Positions 44,764-53,554 are shown, counted from the first letter of the stretch. The stretch: DNA of 64,000 nucleotides from Alicyclobacillus fastidiosus (GCF_026651875.1 NZ_CP104067.1:2666001-2730000), one strand, 5' to 3'. Notes: a model not told the origin generated them from the sequence alone. Translations and numbers: made by a program.

Positions 44764-45624
44764 GTGCGAAAAATCGCACTTTTGTACAACCCAACCAAGG
44801 CGCAGGCGTGTTCCATTCGCGACGAACTGAATCGCCTGTTGACCGATGGGGGCATCGCGGTTACACACGTCGCTGTCGATCACGCCACGGACATCCTCGA
44901 AGTCGAACCGGAAATTCGGTTCGTCGAACTGGCCATGGTGCTCGGCGGCGACGGGACGTTGCTTGGCGTCGCTCGTCAATTGGCTCCTCATAACATTCCG
45001 CTGCTCGGGATCAACATTGGGCATTTGGGCTTCCTGACCGAATCGGAGCCGTCCCAGTTGAGACCTGCTGTCTCGAGAATTATTCAAAATGAGTACAATC
45101 TCGAGCACCGAATGATGTTGGAGGCAGAAGTGTACAGAAACGGTGAATTGCTTAGCAAGTTCACCGCGCTCAACGAAGTGGGGACGGGGAAGGGCGCATT
45201 CGCCCGCATGGTCACCGTCGACGTCCATGTCGACGGTGTGTACGTGGATACGTACCGGGGAGACGGGGTCATCATCTCCACGCCGACGGGATCGACTGCG
45301 TATTCGCTGTCCTGCGGAGGTCCCATCGTCAGCCCCAATTTGCAGGTGATGGTGATGACCCCAGTCTGCCCGCATACGCTGTTTTCCAGGCCGTGTGTCA
45401 TCGACGCACAGCAGGTCGTGAAGCTGACCGTGAGGGCTAGTCACAGCGACCTCGGCATGACGGTGGATGGGCAACAGGGCGTTCACGTGCTGAGCGGGGA
45501 CGAGATCTTTGTCAAAAAGGCCCCGTTCGATACGACTTTGGTGCGCTGGCCCGACAGGGAGTTCTTTGGCGTCTTGCGCAGCAAATTACATAACGGGAAC
45601 GGCGACGACCCAACGCTCGCTTGA
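44764..45624 (+). CDS. nadK: NAD kinase
   Basis: Phosphorylates NAD to NADP. The 286-residue protein has the GGDGTLLG motif, GHLGFLTE, the substrate site FTALNEVGTGKG (a variation of the NE[A/V] motif) and GDGVIISTPTGSTAYSLSCGGPI. It starts with GTG behind GGGAGGGAAGG. Where Bacillus has argR (ahrC) between tlyA and recN, this genome has the unknown protein and nadK. Confidence 0.96.
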   Translation: MRKIALLYNPTKAQACSIRDELNRLLTDGGIAVTHVAVDHATDILEVEPEIRFVELAMVLGGDGTLLGVARQLAPHNIPLLGINIGHLGFLTESEPSQLRPAVSRIIQNEYNLEHRMMLEAEVYRNGELLSKFTALNEVGTGKGAFARMVTVDVHVDGVYVDTYRGDGVIISTPTGSTAYSLSCGGPIVSPNLQVMVMTPVCPHTLFSRPCVIDAQQVVKLTVRASHSDLGMTVDGQQGVHVLSGDEIFVKKAPFDTTLVRWPDREFFGVLRSKLHNGNGDDPTLA

Positions 45625-45653
45625 GTACAGCGTCGAGGAAGGCGGTGACGTAG

Positions 45654-47342
45654 ATGTTGACTGAATTGTATGTGGAGAATTTCGTCCTGATCGATTCCTT
45701 GCGATTGGAGTTTGGACGTGGGCTACACGTCTTTACCGGTGAAACCGGGGCTGGGAAATCCCTTTTGCTCGACGCGACGCGGCTCGCGCTCGGCGGTCGA
45801 GCGTCGGCCGCGTCCATCCAACGCGGCGCGGACCACGCCTTGGTCGAAGCGGTGTTCGAGGTTGGGGCAAACACGTCCGCCGCGCGCATCCTCGCGGATT
45901 GGGAAGTGGGTCTCGAGGAGAACACGGTCATCGTCTCGCGCTCCCTCTACCTGAACGGCCGATCGACCTGCCGTGTCAACGGCCGGACGGTCACGGTGCA
46001 AATGTTGAAAACGCTTGGAGATGCGCTGGTCGAAATGCAAGGACAGCACGAATCCCAGGCGATGTTGACGAGTAGGTACCAGCGCACGCTCATCGACCTG
46101 TATGGGCAGCATCTCGACCTTGTCGAGAGCACGACACTGTCGTATCGGCGCGTGAGGCAGGCAAAGGAGCGGCTTCAGGCTGCGCAGGTCAGCGAGCGCG
46201 AGCGCGCACAGCAGATCGACATCTTGCAGTTTCAGATTCAGGAGATAGAGGCTGCGGGTGTCACGCCGGGGGAAGAGGAGTCCCTTCGGTCGGAGCGTCA
46301 GCGTTTATTGGCGTTTGAAAAGTTTCAGTCGTACGTGGACGAAATTTTAACCGCTCTCGAGGACCCGATGCACGGCGCGATTGCCCAACTCTCTGCCGCT
46401 CTTCACGGTGCCAACGAGCTCTCTACCAAGGTTAGCGATTTGGCGCAGGTTCACGAGATGATTTCAGCCGCCAAGGTGAATGCCGAAGAAGCCGCCTTTA
46501 CTACGAGCAAGTTCGCTTCGCGATTGGATGTTGATCCACTTCGGATTCAAGAAATTGAAGATCGGCTTGTCGCCATCCGCACACTCACGCGCAAATACGG
46601 TCCGACGCTCGACGACGTTCTGTCACATCTGATGTCGAGCAAGGCGTCGCTGAACGCGTTGCTGAAGCACGACGAGGTTCTGGATGCCTATCGCCACGAA
46701 CTGAATGACGCAGAACAGGCGTATCTAAACTTGGCCGAGCGCTTGTCGAGAGCCCGCGGGCAGGCGGCAGCGACCCTGCAGAGGGAAGTTCAAGCACGCC
46801 TGCACGATTTGCATATGAACGACGCCCGCTTCGAAGTCGCCGTGACCAGTGACCCAGCTCAGTGGACGGAGGAGGGCGTTGACCTCGTCGAGTTTTTATT
46901 CAGTGGGAATCCTGGCGAAGGGTTGGCACCCCTCCAAAAAGTTGCATCGGGCGGCGAATTATCGCGCACACTACTCGCATTGAAAGTCGTCGTGGCCGAT
47001 TTGGAGCAGGTGGACACCTTGATATTCGACGAGATCGACGCCGGGGTAAGTGGAGACGCCGCCCAGCGCGTCGCCGAGATGCTCCGCGCACTGGGGGAAC
47101 ATCGTCAAGTGTTGTGCGTGACGCACTCAGCCCAGGTCGCAGCCGCCGGGCACGAACACTTTCAGATTGTGAAGGAGACGGTGGACGGCCGGGCGCATAC
47201 CACTATCCAGGGCCTCGATCATACCGCTCGGCGGGATGAGATTGGCCGCCTCTTAGGAGCAGGTGTATCGGACGATACGGCACTTCGGCACGCGGACGCA
47301 CTGTTGGAAAGCTTCCGAAAGGACACCATCACCCACACGTAG
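45654..47342 (+). CDS. recN: DNA repair protein RecN
   Basis: SMC-like ATPase for double-strand break repair. The 562 residues have Walker A (FTGETGAGKSLLLDA), a long coiled coil (about 150-370), the signature VASGGELSRTLLALK and Walker B (TLIFDEIDAGVSG). It is immediately upstream of spoIVB, as in Bacillus. No LexA box is evident in the short gap before it. Confidence 0.97.
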   Translation: MLTELYVENFVLIDSLRLEFGRGLHVFTGETGAGKSLLLDATRLALGGRASAASIQRGADHALVEAVFEVGANTSAARILADWEVGLEENTVIVSRSLYLNGRSTCRVNGRTVTVQMLKTLGDALVEMQGQHESQAMLTSRYQRTLIDLYGQHLDLVESTTLSYRRVRQAKERLQAAQVSERERAQQIDILQFQIQEIEAAGVTPGEEESLRSERQRLLAFEKFQSYVDEILTALEDPMHGAIAQLSAALHGANELSTKVSDLAQVHEMISAAKVNAEEAAFTTSKFASRLDVDPLRIQEIEDRLVAIRTLTRKYGPTLDDVLSHLMSSKASLNALLKHDEVLDAYRHELNDAEQAYLNLAERLSRARGQAAATLQREVQARLHDLHMNDARFEVAVTSDPAQWTEEGVDLVEFLFSGNPGEGLAPLQKVASGGELSRTLLALKVVVADLEQVDTLIFDEIDAGVSGDAAQRVAEMLRALGEHRQVLCVTHSAQVAAAGHEHFQIVKETVDGRAHTTIQGLDHTARRDEIGRLLGAGVSDDTALRHADALLESFRKDTITHT

Positions 47343-47357
47343 GTGGGAGCTTTTTTT
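47332..47357 (+). terminator. Weak terminator-like hairpin after recN
   Basis: CCCAC pairs with GTGGG around the recN stop codon, and seven T follow three bases later. The stem is short. Confidence 0.35.
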
Positions 47358-47430
47358 CATTATAAGACGGCTCCCTACGGGTACCTTAGGACTACGTTTC
47401 CACTGAGGTGCTGTCAAGGGGGGAAGGCAA

Positions 47431-48708
47431 ATGGCTGGTCGCCTGCGCACGATTCGGTTTGTTGGACTTCTTGCAATTACTGTAGCATGCTTCACACCCG
47501 CTGTTCAAAAGATGGCTTCCACACCGACACAGGTCAGTATGGTCACGGGCGACACTGTCGCTCTCCCAATGACCGGTACGCAACCATCGACTTCGTCGTC
47601 ATCCATTGCATCCACTTACAAGGCATCATCCTCTTCATGCACCGTTACTTCCACAGGTCCTGGGGACACGGACATCTCGGGCAAGCGTTTCGGAATTATT
47701 CCTTGGAAGACACACATTCACGTGGAACCTGCTGCGCGCGTTATGGTTGGCGGGCAGGCGGTCGGTATCCGCATCCAAAGCACGGGACCCGTGGTAGTGG
47801 GTTTTCGCCGGTTGACGGACGGGTCATCTCCGTGTGCGAATGCGCATATGCAGTTGGGGGATCGGATCATTTCCGTCAATGATCGGCGAATCGAAACCGC
47901 CAGCGACCTACAAGCGGCCCTTCGAAGCAGGGGGCAGGCTGTGCACATGACCGTCGTACGGGGAAACACGACAAAACAGTTTACGCTGTCGTTCAAAGAC
48001 GCCTCTGTTCATCAGCTTGGCCTGTACGTCCGAGACAGAACGGTAGGAGTGGGCACGCTGACCTTTTACGATCCCGCCCATCACACGTTCGGTGCCCTAG
48101 GCCATATCATTACGGATGCGGATACGGGTCAACCTGTGGTTGGGGCAGGGGGATTGTATCAAGCGTCGATCACCGGACTCCAACCGGGTGCGGCCGGGGC
48201 TCCAGGCGAGAAACGTGGGACCTTCTCATCTGCGAGTACACCGCTCGGACACATTGACGTGAATACACCATACGGCGTGTTTGGGTCAATGTCGCGGCCG
48301 CCAGTGCGCACACCCGTTCCTGGCATCTTGGACGTGGCCCTTCCCGAGCAGGTACACGAGGGCCCGGCTAAAATGTATACGGTGGTACACGGTACGAGAG
48401 TGGAGGGGTTTGATGTGCGCATCGACAACGTAGCACGTCAGTCCAATCCAGCGACGAAAAGTATGATTGTCCGCGTCACCGACCCTCGACTGTTATCTGA
48501 AACAGGTGGTATCATTCAGGGGATGAGCGGAAGTCCTCTGGTACAGGACCACCGCTTAATTGGGGCTGTGACACACGTGTTCGTGTCCGATCCTACGCGT
48601 GGATATGCAGTGTATGCCATGTGGATGTTTCGACAGACCCGGTTATCGGGCAAACAACAGACGCCGTCCACAGTTTCTTTCCTTCATCCCAGACGATACG
48701 CGGTATAA
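47431..48708 (+). CDS. spoIVB: SpoIVB serine protease (S55), sigma-K checkpoint signal
   Basis: SpoIVB is made in the forespore and cuts SpoIVFA, releasing SpoIVFB. The 425-residue protein has an N-terminal membrane or signal segment, a Ser/Thr-rich linker, a PDZ domain (about residues 115-185; QLGDRIISVNDRRI) and the S55 domain. The catalytic His lies in FGALGHIITDAD and the Ser in QGMSGSPLVQ. Its partners spoIVFA and spoIVFB are at 5453-7242. The ATG lies after AAGGGGGAAGG. Confidence 0.95.
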   Translation: MAGRLRTIRFVGLLAITVACFTPAVQKMASTPTQVSMVTGDTVALPMTGTQPSTSSSSIASTYKASSSSCTVTSTGPGDTDISGKRFGIIPWKTHIHVEPAARVMVGGQAVGIRIQSTGPVVVGFRRLTDGSSPCANAHMQLGDRIISVNDRRIETASDLQAALRSRGQAVHMTVVRGNTTKQFTLSFKDASVHQLGLYVRDRTVGVGTLTFYDPAHHTFGALGHIITDADTGQPVVGAGGLYQASITGLQPGAAGAPGEKRGTFSSASTPLGHIDVNTPYGVFGSMSRPPVRTPVPGILDVALPEQVHEGPAKMYTVVHGTRVEGFDVRIDNVARQSNPATKSMIVRVTDPRLLSETGGIIQGMSGSPLVQDHRLIGAVTHVFVSDPTRGYAVYAMWMFRQTRLSGKQQTPSTVSFLHPRRYAV

Positions 48709-48738
48709 AAGTCGCGAATGTGTAATAAAATGTTAGTG

Positions 48739-48775
48739 CGACAAAGAGCCATCCTATGTGATGCTCTTTGTCGAA
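48739..48775 (+). promoter_or_regulatory. Inverted repeat ending in a perfect 0A box
   Basis: CGACAAAGAG (48739) pairs with CTCTTTGTCG (48764), with an inner CATC/GATG and one bulged base. The right arm runs into TGTCGAA (48769-48775), a perfect Spo0A box. It lies between spoIVB and spo0A. It may serve as spoIVB 3'-end structure and as a Spo0A autoregulatory site. Confidence 0.6.
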
Positions 48776-48823
48776 TTATGTAGAATCACACGGGATACTC
48801 ACGAAAAGTATTACATAGATTTG

Positions 48824-48850
48824 GCAGGAGTGGCGCACGAATCGTCGAAT
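48824..48850 (+). promoter_or_regulatory. Sigma-H promoter of spo0A
   Basis: GCAGGAGTG, 11 bases, GTCGAAT: this fits the sigma-H pattern RnAGGAwWW-N11/12-RnnGAAT. It lies about 40 bases before the spo0A start, where the sporulation-specific Ps promoter is found in Bacillus. Confidence 0.7.
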
Positions 48851-48891
48851 TCTATACACTGTTAGATGTACGTCAGGGAGGGAGTCTGTCT

Positions 48892-49707
48892 GTGTCGTTA
48901 ATGAAGGTTTTAATTGCCGACGATAATCATGAATTCGCTGACTTACTCGGGGAATTCATTTCATCTCAGCCCGATATGGAACTTTGCGGAATCGCTTACA
49001 ATGGGAATGATGTTCTCAATTTGGTAAGGGATACCCATCCAGACGTTCTCGTTCTTGACATCATCATGCCAGTGCTGGACGGCATTGGTGCGCTGGAGCG
49101 GCTTGGCGACGTCGGAGGTAAAATGCCAAAGGTGATCATGCTGACCGCTTTTGGGCAAGAAACTGTCACCCGGCGTGCAGTGGAGCTAGGCGTGTCGTAC
49201 TTCATCCTGAAGCCGTTCGATATGCCGCTTTTGGCCGATCGAATTCGTCAAGTCGTACAGGGGAACGCGGCGCCCGTCGCAGCGGCTGTGCAACAGCAAT
49301 ACGCGAGTCCGGTTTTCTCCGCGACGACCCACGCGAATCAGGTGCCACAACGCAGATCTGTCGACGCTCAGATAACTCAGATTATTCACGAGATCGGGGT
49401 TCCAGCGCACATCAAGGGATACCACTATCTGCGTGAAGCCATTGGAATTGTCTACGACGACGTGGAAATCCTCGGATCGATTACAAAAATCCTCTATCCA
49501 CGGATTGCGGACCGCTATAAGACCACACCGTCACGTGTGGAGCGCGCCATTCGCCACTCGATTGAAGTCGCATGGGGCCGCGGAAACATGGATGCAATTC
49601 GCAAAGTGTTCGGTTACACAGTCAGTGCATCCAAGACGAAGCCCACCAACTCAGAATTTATCGCCATGATCGCGGATAAGTTGCGGATGGAACACAAGGT
49701 GGTCTAA
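48892..49707 (+). CDS. spo0A: Sporulation master regulator Spo0A
   Basis: Response regulator that commits cells to sporulation. The 271-residue protein has a receiver domain with acidic pair Asp10-Asp11, phospho-acceptor Asp56 (VLVLDIIMP), Thr in MLTAFG and Lys in LKPFD. A linker follows (about 125-150) and then the DNA-binding domain ([36 protein letters not shown]). GTG 48892 lies behind GGGAGGGAG. Phosphate would come from Spo0B encoded at 8404. Confidence 0.98.
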   Translation: MSLMKVLIADDNHEFADLLGEFISSQPDMELCGIAYNGNDVLNLVRDTHPDVLVLDIIMPVLDGIGALERLGDVGGKMPKVIMLTAFGQETVTRRAVELGVSYFILKPFDMPLLADRIRQVVQGNAAPVAAAVQQQYASPVFSATTHANQVPQRRSVDAQITQIIHEIGVPAHIKGYHYLREAIGIVYDDVEILGSITKILYPRIADRYKTTPSRVERAIRHSIEVAWGRGNMDAIRKVFGYTVSASKTKPTNSEFIAMIADKLRMEHKVV

Positions 49708-49807
49708 AGTCCCCTCGGTGGCGATGTAAGTGTTGGAAGAGTTTGTACATGTGGTTCGCCGTTGAAATTGTTACGAACGCAGCGCACGTTTGCATTCGAA
49801 AGCCAAC

Positions 49808-49860
49808 AAACACTCCGTATTTATTGGTTTCCCTTAGACCAATGAATAGGGAGTGTTTTT
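49808..49860 (+). terminator. Long intrinsic terminator after spo0A
   Basis: AAACACTCC...ATTGG pairs with CCAAT...GGGAGTGTTT, giving an imperfect stem of about 19 bp that ends in a T run. Confidence 0.9.
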
Positions 49861-50164
49861 GCGTGGCCAGCACGTTTGCAACATACCCAATGCGTCCATG
49901 ATCATTTTAATAACCGTCTCCTAATATTAGCGGACTAACAATACACCAGAACAAGAGACGATCTGATTGTGCGAACCATCCTCTCAGGGTGTCTTACGCA
50001 AATCGTCGCGACGACTTTTTGCAGGTTTGAAGCTGCAAAGTCGCCAGGGAGCGGATTCGGGGAGTTACAGCACCTCGCAGATGTAGGCAAGCTTTGCTCG
50101 CAGAAGCATAGGATACCGATGTGGGGCATGTAGCAACAAGACGACGGTGATCAGGGGTGGCGCG
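49861..50164. other. Gap between spo0A terminator and a membrane-protein gene
   Basis: No gene is supported here. Two adjacent dyads are visible: the perfect palindrome TCGTCGCGACGA (50003-50014), and GACTTTTTGCAG (50013) facing CTGCAAAGTC (50033). They share bases and could form alternative hairpins. Confidence 0.4.
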
Positions 50165-50581
50165 ATGCTCTTCGTGACGAGTTTTCTCGGGTCTTGTCTC
50201 GGTTTTATCGTATGTTATCGGACACTTGTGCAACTTCATCACGTCAGGGATCCGTTTCGAATGAGAGTCTGCATGTTGAACAGTATGTCGCTCGCCTTTG
50301 TGTTCTCGATGTTCGTCGAACTCGCGACTGGAAGTAAAATGATCGCTGTCATCTTGCCGCTGCTCTCTGTTTGTGTTCCGCTCATCCTCTCGATGAAACC
50401 GTTGAACGTGCTCGATGTCATCGAGTCGGGTATCGCGTCGCTGATGAGTATATCCATGAGCGTCATGCTCATTGGGATGATTGAAAACAAAGTGATCTGG
50501 CTCATTCAATGTTTGTTGCTCGCCATTGAGTTTTTGCTGTATCTATCCGTCACCCGCGGCGTGTCACACGACGCATCCTGA
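50165..50581 (+). CDS. Four-helix membrane protein of unknown function
   Basis: 138-residue protein made almost entirely of four hydrophobic helices with short charged loops and a short polar tail. I do not recognise a family. ATG 50165 has AGGGGTGG upstream; GTG 50147 is in the same frame. It stands alone between spo0A and the copper locus. Codon use looks ordinary for the window. Confidence 0.6.
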   Translation: MLFVTSFLGSCLGFIVCYRTLVQLHHVRDPFRMRVCMLNSMSLAFVFSMFVELATGSKMIAVILPLLSVCVPLILSMKPLNVLDVIESGIASLMSISMSVMLIGMIENKVIWLIQCLLLAIEFLLYLSVTRGVSHDAS

Positions 50582-50706
50582 CGCACAAGCAATGAGGTGT
50601 CGCTCGTTGGTGCGTTCAGTTGCGCGGTCGTATCTCCATCATCTTTGGTTAGCCGCGCTACACATGGACAATCTACATCCCGATGCCTAACTAATGGAGA
50701 CTTAAC

Positions 50707-50735
50707 TTGACGTATATACCTTACGGGGGTATGGT
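50707..50735 (+). promoter_or_regulatory. Copper-type promoter with CsoR operator
   Basis: TTGACG, 17 bases, TATGGT. Between and overlapping the boxes lies the dyad ATACC(7 bases)GGTAT within TATACCTTACGGGGGTATG, which resembles CsoR operators of copZA promoters (TACC...GGGGGTATG). It drives the copA remnant. Confidence 0.65.
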
Positions 50736-50765
50736 TTTGTTTAAGAAAGAAAGGGTGAAACGTGA

Positions 50766-50843
50766 GGCGTTGACAAACGCGTCCGGTGGCGGGGGAAAAT
50801 TGACGAACTGATGCAAGTGATTCGTCAGGTTACGCAGTCGTAA
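50766..50843 (+). pseudogene. Possible C-terminal remnant of csoR
   Basis: Between the operator and copA, a frame that ends with TAA at 50841 reads GKIDELMQVIRQVTQS, which resembles the C-terminal helix of CsoR-family copper repressors. The frame has no start and a stop lies just upstream (50763), so the rest of the gene is missing. The match is short and from memory. Confidence 0.35.
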
Positions 50844-50868
50844 GACGGCATAGGAGGAGTTGTGACCT

Positions 50869-51891
50869 GTGGCAGATATCAGGGAATTGACCCTGCTTGT
50901 TGAAGGAATGACATGTGCCGCGTGTGCAGCTCGCATTGAAAAGGTCGTTGCACGAATCGACGCCGTCAAGTCGGTCAACGTCAATTTGGCTACCGAGAAG
51001 GCGCGCATCTCGTATATGCCCGGTGCGGTCGAGGAATCTGACCTAATTCGGGCTGTGGAGAAGGCTGGCTATGGGGCAAAGTTCGCATCTCAATCTTCTC
51101 TACAGAAGGAGCGGGACAAAAGGGACAGGGATTACACACGAGCGGTCATGAAGTTCTGGGTTTCAGTCGTGCTCACGCTACCTCTGGTTGTGCAAATGCT
51201 CTACATGCTCGTCGGCGGAATGAGGTTTTTGCCCAACTGGGTGTCATGGGTCCTCGCGACGCCCGTACAGTTCTATGTCGGCTGGAGGTTTTATCGAGGG
51301 GCGTATCACTCCCTGCGCGGGGGTGCAGCCAATATGGATGTGCTGATCGCTTTGGGTACGTCGGTCGCTTATGTAGATAGTGCCGTTTTGACAGTCCTCG
51401 GGAAGCACGACGTGTTCTTTGACAGTTCGGCGGCGGTCGTGACGTTGGTCTTTATGGGGAAGTTACTCGAATCTCGAGCCACGGCAAAGTCGGGTGTTGC
51501 CATTGAGGCATTGGCCAAGCTCGGTGTGAAAGTAGCCCATGTCGTCAGGGATGGCGTGGAGACGGACGTTGCCGTGGAGGAACTTCGCATTGGCGACAAG
51601 GTTCGGGTGAGACCCGGAGAGAAAGTTCCAACCGACGGCGTCGTGATAGAGGGCAACGTCACTGTAGACGAATCATTTTTGACGGGTGAATCGATGCCCG
51701 TTTCGAAAGCGATGGGGGCATTGGTCGTCGGGGCATCTGTCTATCAAACGGGCGCGTTTACGATGGAAGTCACCAGGGTTGGTGCGGATACGGCACTGGC
51801 TCAAGTAATACGACTGGTCGACAATGCACAAGGCTCCAAAGCGCCGCACTCGAGCGTCAAAGCGAACATCCACTTGCCGCGGCCGTCGTGA
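50869..51891 (+). pseudogene. copA: Copper P-type ATPase, N-terminal fragment
   Basis: The fragment has the metal-binding HMA domain ([12 protein letters not shown]), four membrane helices and the actuator domain with [10 protein letters not shown]. It follows CopA closely to GSKAP near codon 326 and then runs into about 15 unrelated codons and a stop. The two helices with the CPC copper site and the phosphorylation motif DKTGT are absent. The next ORF resumes the gene in another frame. GTG start behind TAGGAGGAG. Confidence 0.88.
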
Positions 51892-52691
51892 GACGCGCGA
51901 CCGACGAAAGGGAGAAAAGGGTCGATGCGTCCGACGTCGAGGCCTTACCTGGTAAGGGAGTGAAAGGTGTTGTGGACGGGGACATCATTCGCGTGGGGAA
52001 CCGTCGCTGGCTGGCGGAGAACGGAGTGGCGTCATTCCCCGACGAAGTACTCAGCAACTTTGAAGCGTCGGGGAAGACGGCGGTCATCGTCGCATCCGAA
52101 GCGCACATCCTAGGCGTTCTGGCGATAGCCGACGCGGTGAAGGACGACGCGCGGGACACCATTGAGGAACTGGAACAGATGGGCATTGAGGTATGGATGA
52201 TCACCGGGGACAACGAGCGCACAGCGTGCTGCGTCGCGGAAGAAGTCGGTATCCAACACGTGATGGCTGGCGTCTTACCAGGTGACAAATCGGCAAAGGT
52301 TGAGGGTCTCCGTAAACTTGGCCGGGTCGTGGCGATGGTGGGTGACGGGATCAACGATGCACCGGCATTGGCTGCCGCGGACATCGGTATCGCAATGGGC
52401 ACGGGTACAGATGTCGCCATGGAAGCGGCCGACATCGCCCTCATGCGCGGAAACACCCACGGGGTAATCGACGCCATCAGACTTTCCAATGCGACGATGA
52501 AAAAAATACGCCAGAACCTGTTCTGGGCGTTCATTTTTAACAGCCTGGGCATCCCGCTCGCCGCGCTTGGCCTGTTAAGCCCAATTGTCGCCGGAGCAGC
52601 GATGGCGATGAGCTCCGTGAGCGTCGTCTCGAATAGCTTGTTGCTTCGGCGCCTCAAACTCGGAAGGGGGATGCCTGCAGTCAAACCGTAA
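51888..52691 (+). pseudogene. copA: Copper P-type ATPase, C-terminal fragment
   Basis: Resumes CopA at [15 protein letters not shown] (from 51846 in this frame) and continues through the rest of the ATP-binding domain (GDNERT), the hinge motif GDGINDAPALAAADIG and the last two helices (MSSVSVVSNSLLLRRLK). The GTG at 51888 overlaps the stop of the first fragment, but that looks fortuitous, because homology already starts upstream of it. From family layout about 130-170 residues are missing. A functional pump is very unlikely. Confidence 0.88.
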
Positions 52692-52698
52692 AACGCCA

Positions 52699-52728
52699 TT
52701 GACGGGATTGGACGTCGCTGTGTATTAT
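52699..52728 (+). promoter_or_regulatory. Sigma-A promoter ahead of a T-box remnant
   Basis: TTGACG, 18 bases, TATTAT, starting eight bases after the copA fragment. It would transcribe the T-box-like leader and the chimeric ORF. Confidence 0.6.
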
Positions 52729-52784
52729 GAAAAAAATCCCAATTAGAACGACTTTGACAAAGCAATCCTGATTTCCGTATTGAA

Positions 52785-52850
52785 GCGTGCGTCGGGTCGA
52801 GGACCCGGCGAATAAGGGTGGTACCACGGTCTCACGTCCCTTGCGGATGT
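52785..52850 (+). ncRNA. Truncated T-box leader (stem III and antiterminator)
   Basis: CGTCGGGTC, loop GAG, GACCCGGCG (a stem III) is followed by AATAAGGGTGGTACCACGG, a near-perfect T-box antiterminator bulge sequence, and by CGTCCCTT, the 5' arm of a T-box terminator. The matching 3' arm and T run are absent, and only about 60 bases separate the promoter from stem III, too few for a normal stem I with specifier loop. So the tRNA-sensing part and the terminator end both appear lost. Normally such a leader precedes an aminoacyl-tRNA synthetase or amino-acid gene. Confidence 0.65.
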
Positions 52851-53372
52851 GGGGCCAGTTCAATTCGCATCTTGACGCAAAAGGATGCAAAAAGGTATCG
52901 GGATATACGCATGCAAGCCCTGCGCGAAAATCCGGAGTCGTTCCTCACGACGTACGGCGACTACGCGTCCAGGCCGATCGAAGAGATTGCGTCTCAACTG
53001 CACCCGACGGATGACAAGTTCACACGTGGGGCGTTTGCTCCGGACAATCGGCTCGTCGGAACTGCGACGTTCGTGCGCGAGATGGCCATGAAGGTCAGGC
53101 ACAAGGCTAGTCTGCAGGCGATGTTCGTCGCCAACGAGGCGCGACGGCGTGGGGTTGGACGGAACTTGCTCGCGGATTTGATTGTAAGGGCAAGACGGCT
53201 TCCTGGGGATTTCCATGCGATGGCCGACCGATTGCGCCAGAAATGCGTTCGCGTGATTCGCGGGCCGGTGGAACGCGGCGGCGGGTGGACCATCAATTTT
53301 CTCGATCCCGACGGCACACAGCTGAAGTTCCACACAGCTACATTGGCGGACAGAATGACGGACTGGGTGTGA
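52818..53372 (+). pseudogene. Chimeric ORF: truncated GNAT acetyltransferase joined to a glyoxalase/VOC C-terminus
   Basis: From about 52864 the frame reads as a GNAT N-terminal half (IRILTQKDAKRYRDIRMQAL, acetyl-CoA loop RRRGVGRNLL). At about 53198 it switches to the end of a VOC/glyoxalase-type protein (ERGGGWTINFLDPDGTQLKF). The last strands of the GNAT fold and most of the VOC fold are missing. The open frame starts at a GTG inside the T-box; no start with ribosome site precedes the GNAT part (TTG 52872 is the nearest). Expression and function are doubtful. Confidence 0.7.
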
Positions 53373-53420
53373 CATCGGTATTTGGATACCTGTGTCGATG
53401 TGGCGGCCTAGGGTGGATAG

Positions 53421-53531
53421 GTGGGCGCAAAGACCGGGGAACAAGGTGTCGAGATGCACCATGTTGACGGCGAGATCGGCCATGATTTCCTTGCGCCCAA
53501 CGAGGAGACTAGACGTAAACGCTTTCGATGA
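53421..53531 (+). other. Short open frame, possibly a gene remnant
   Basis: A 36-codon frame from GTG 53421 (AGGGTGGATAG upstream) to TGA 53529 reads like protein (EMHHVDGEIGHDFLAPNEE) but matches nothing I recognise. It ends just before the rhaB ribosome site. It may be a remnant, given the decay of the region to its left. Confidence 0.2.
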
Positions 53532-53554
53532 ACCGCTCTAGGGGGTGACAGACT

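Noticed and set aside
52860-53483. 207-residue minus-strand frame over the GNAT/VOC region
   Set aside because: It mirrors the plus-strand homology and has no family features of its own.
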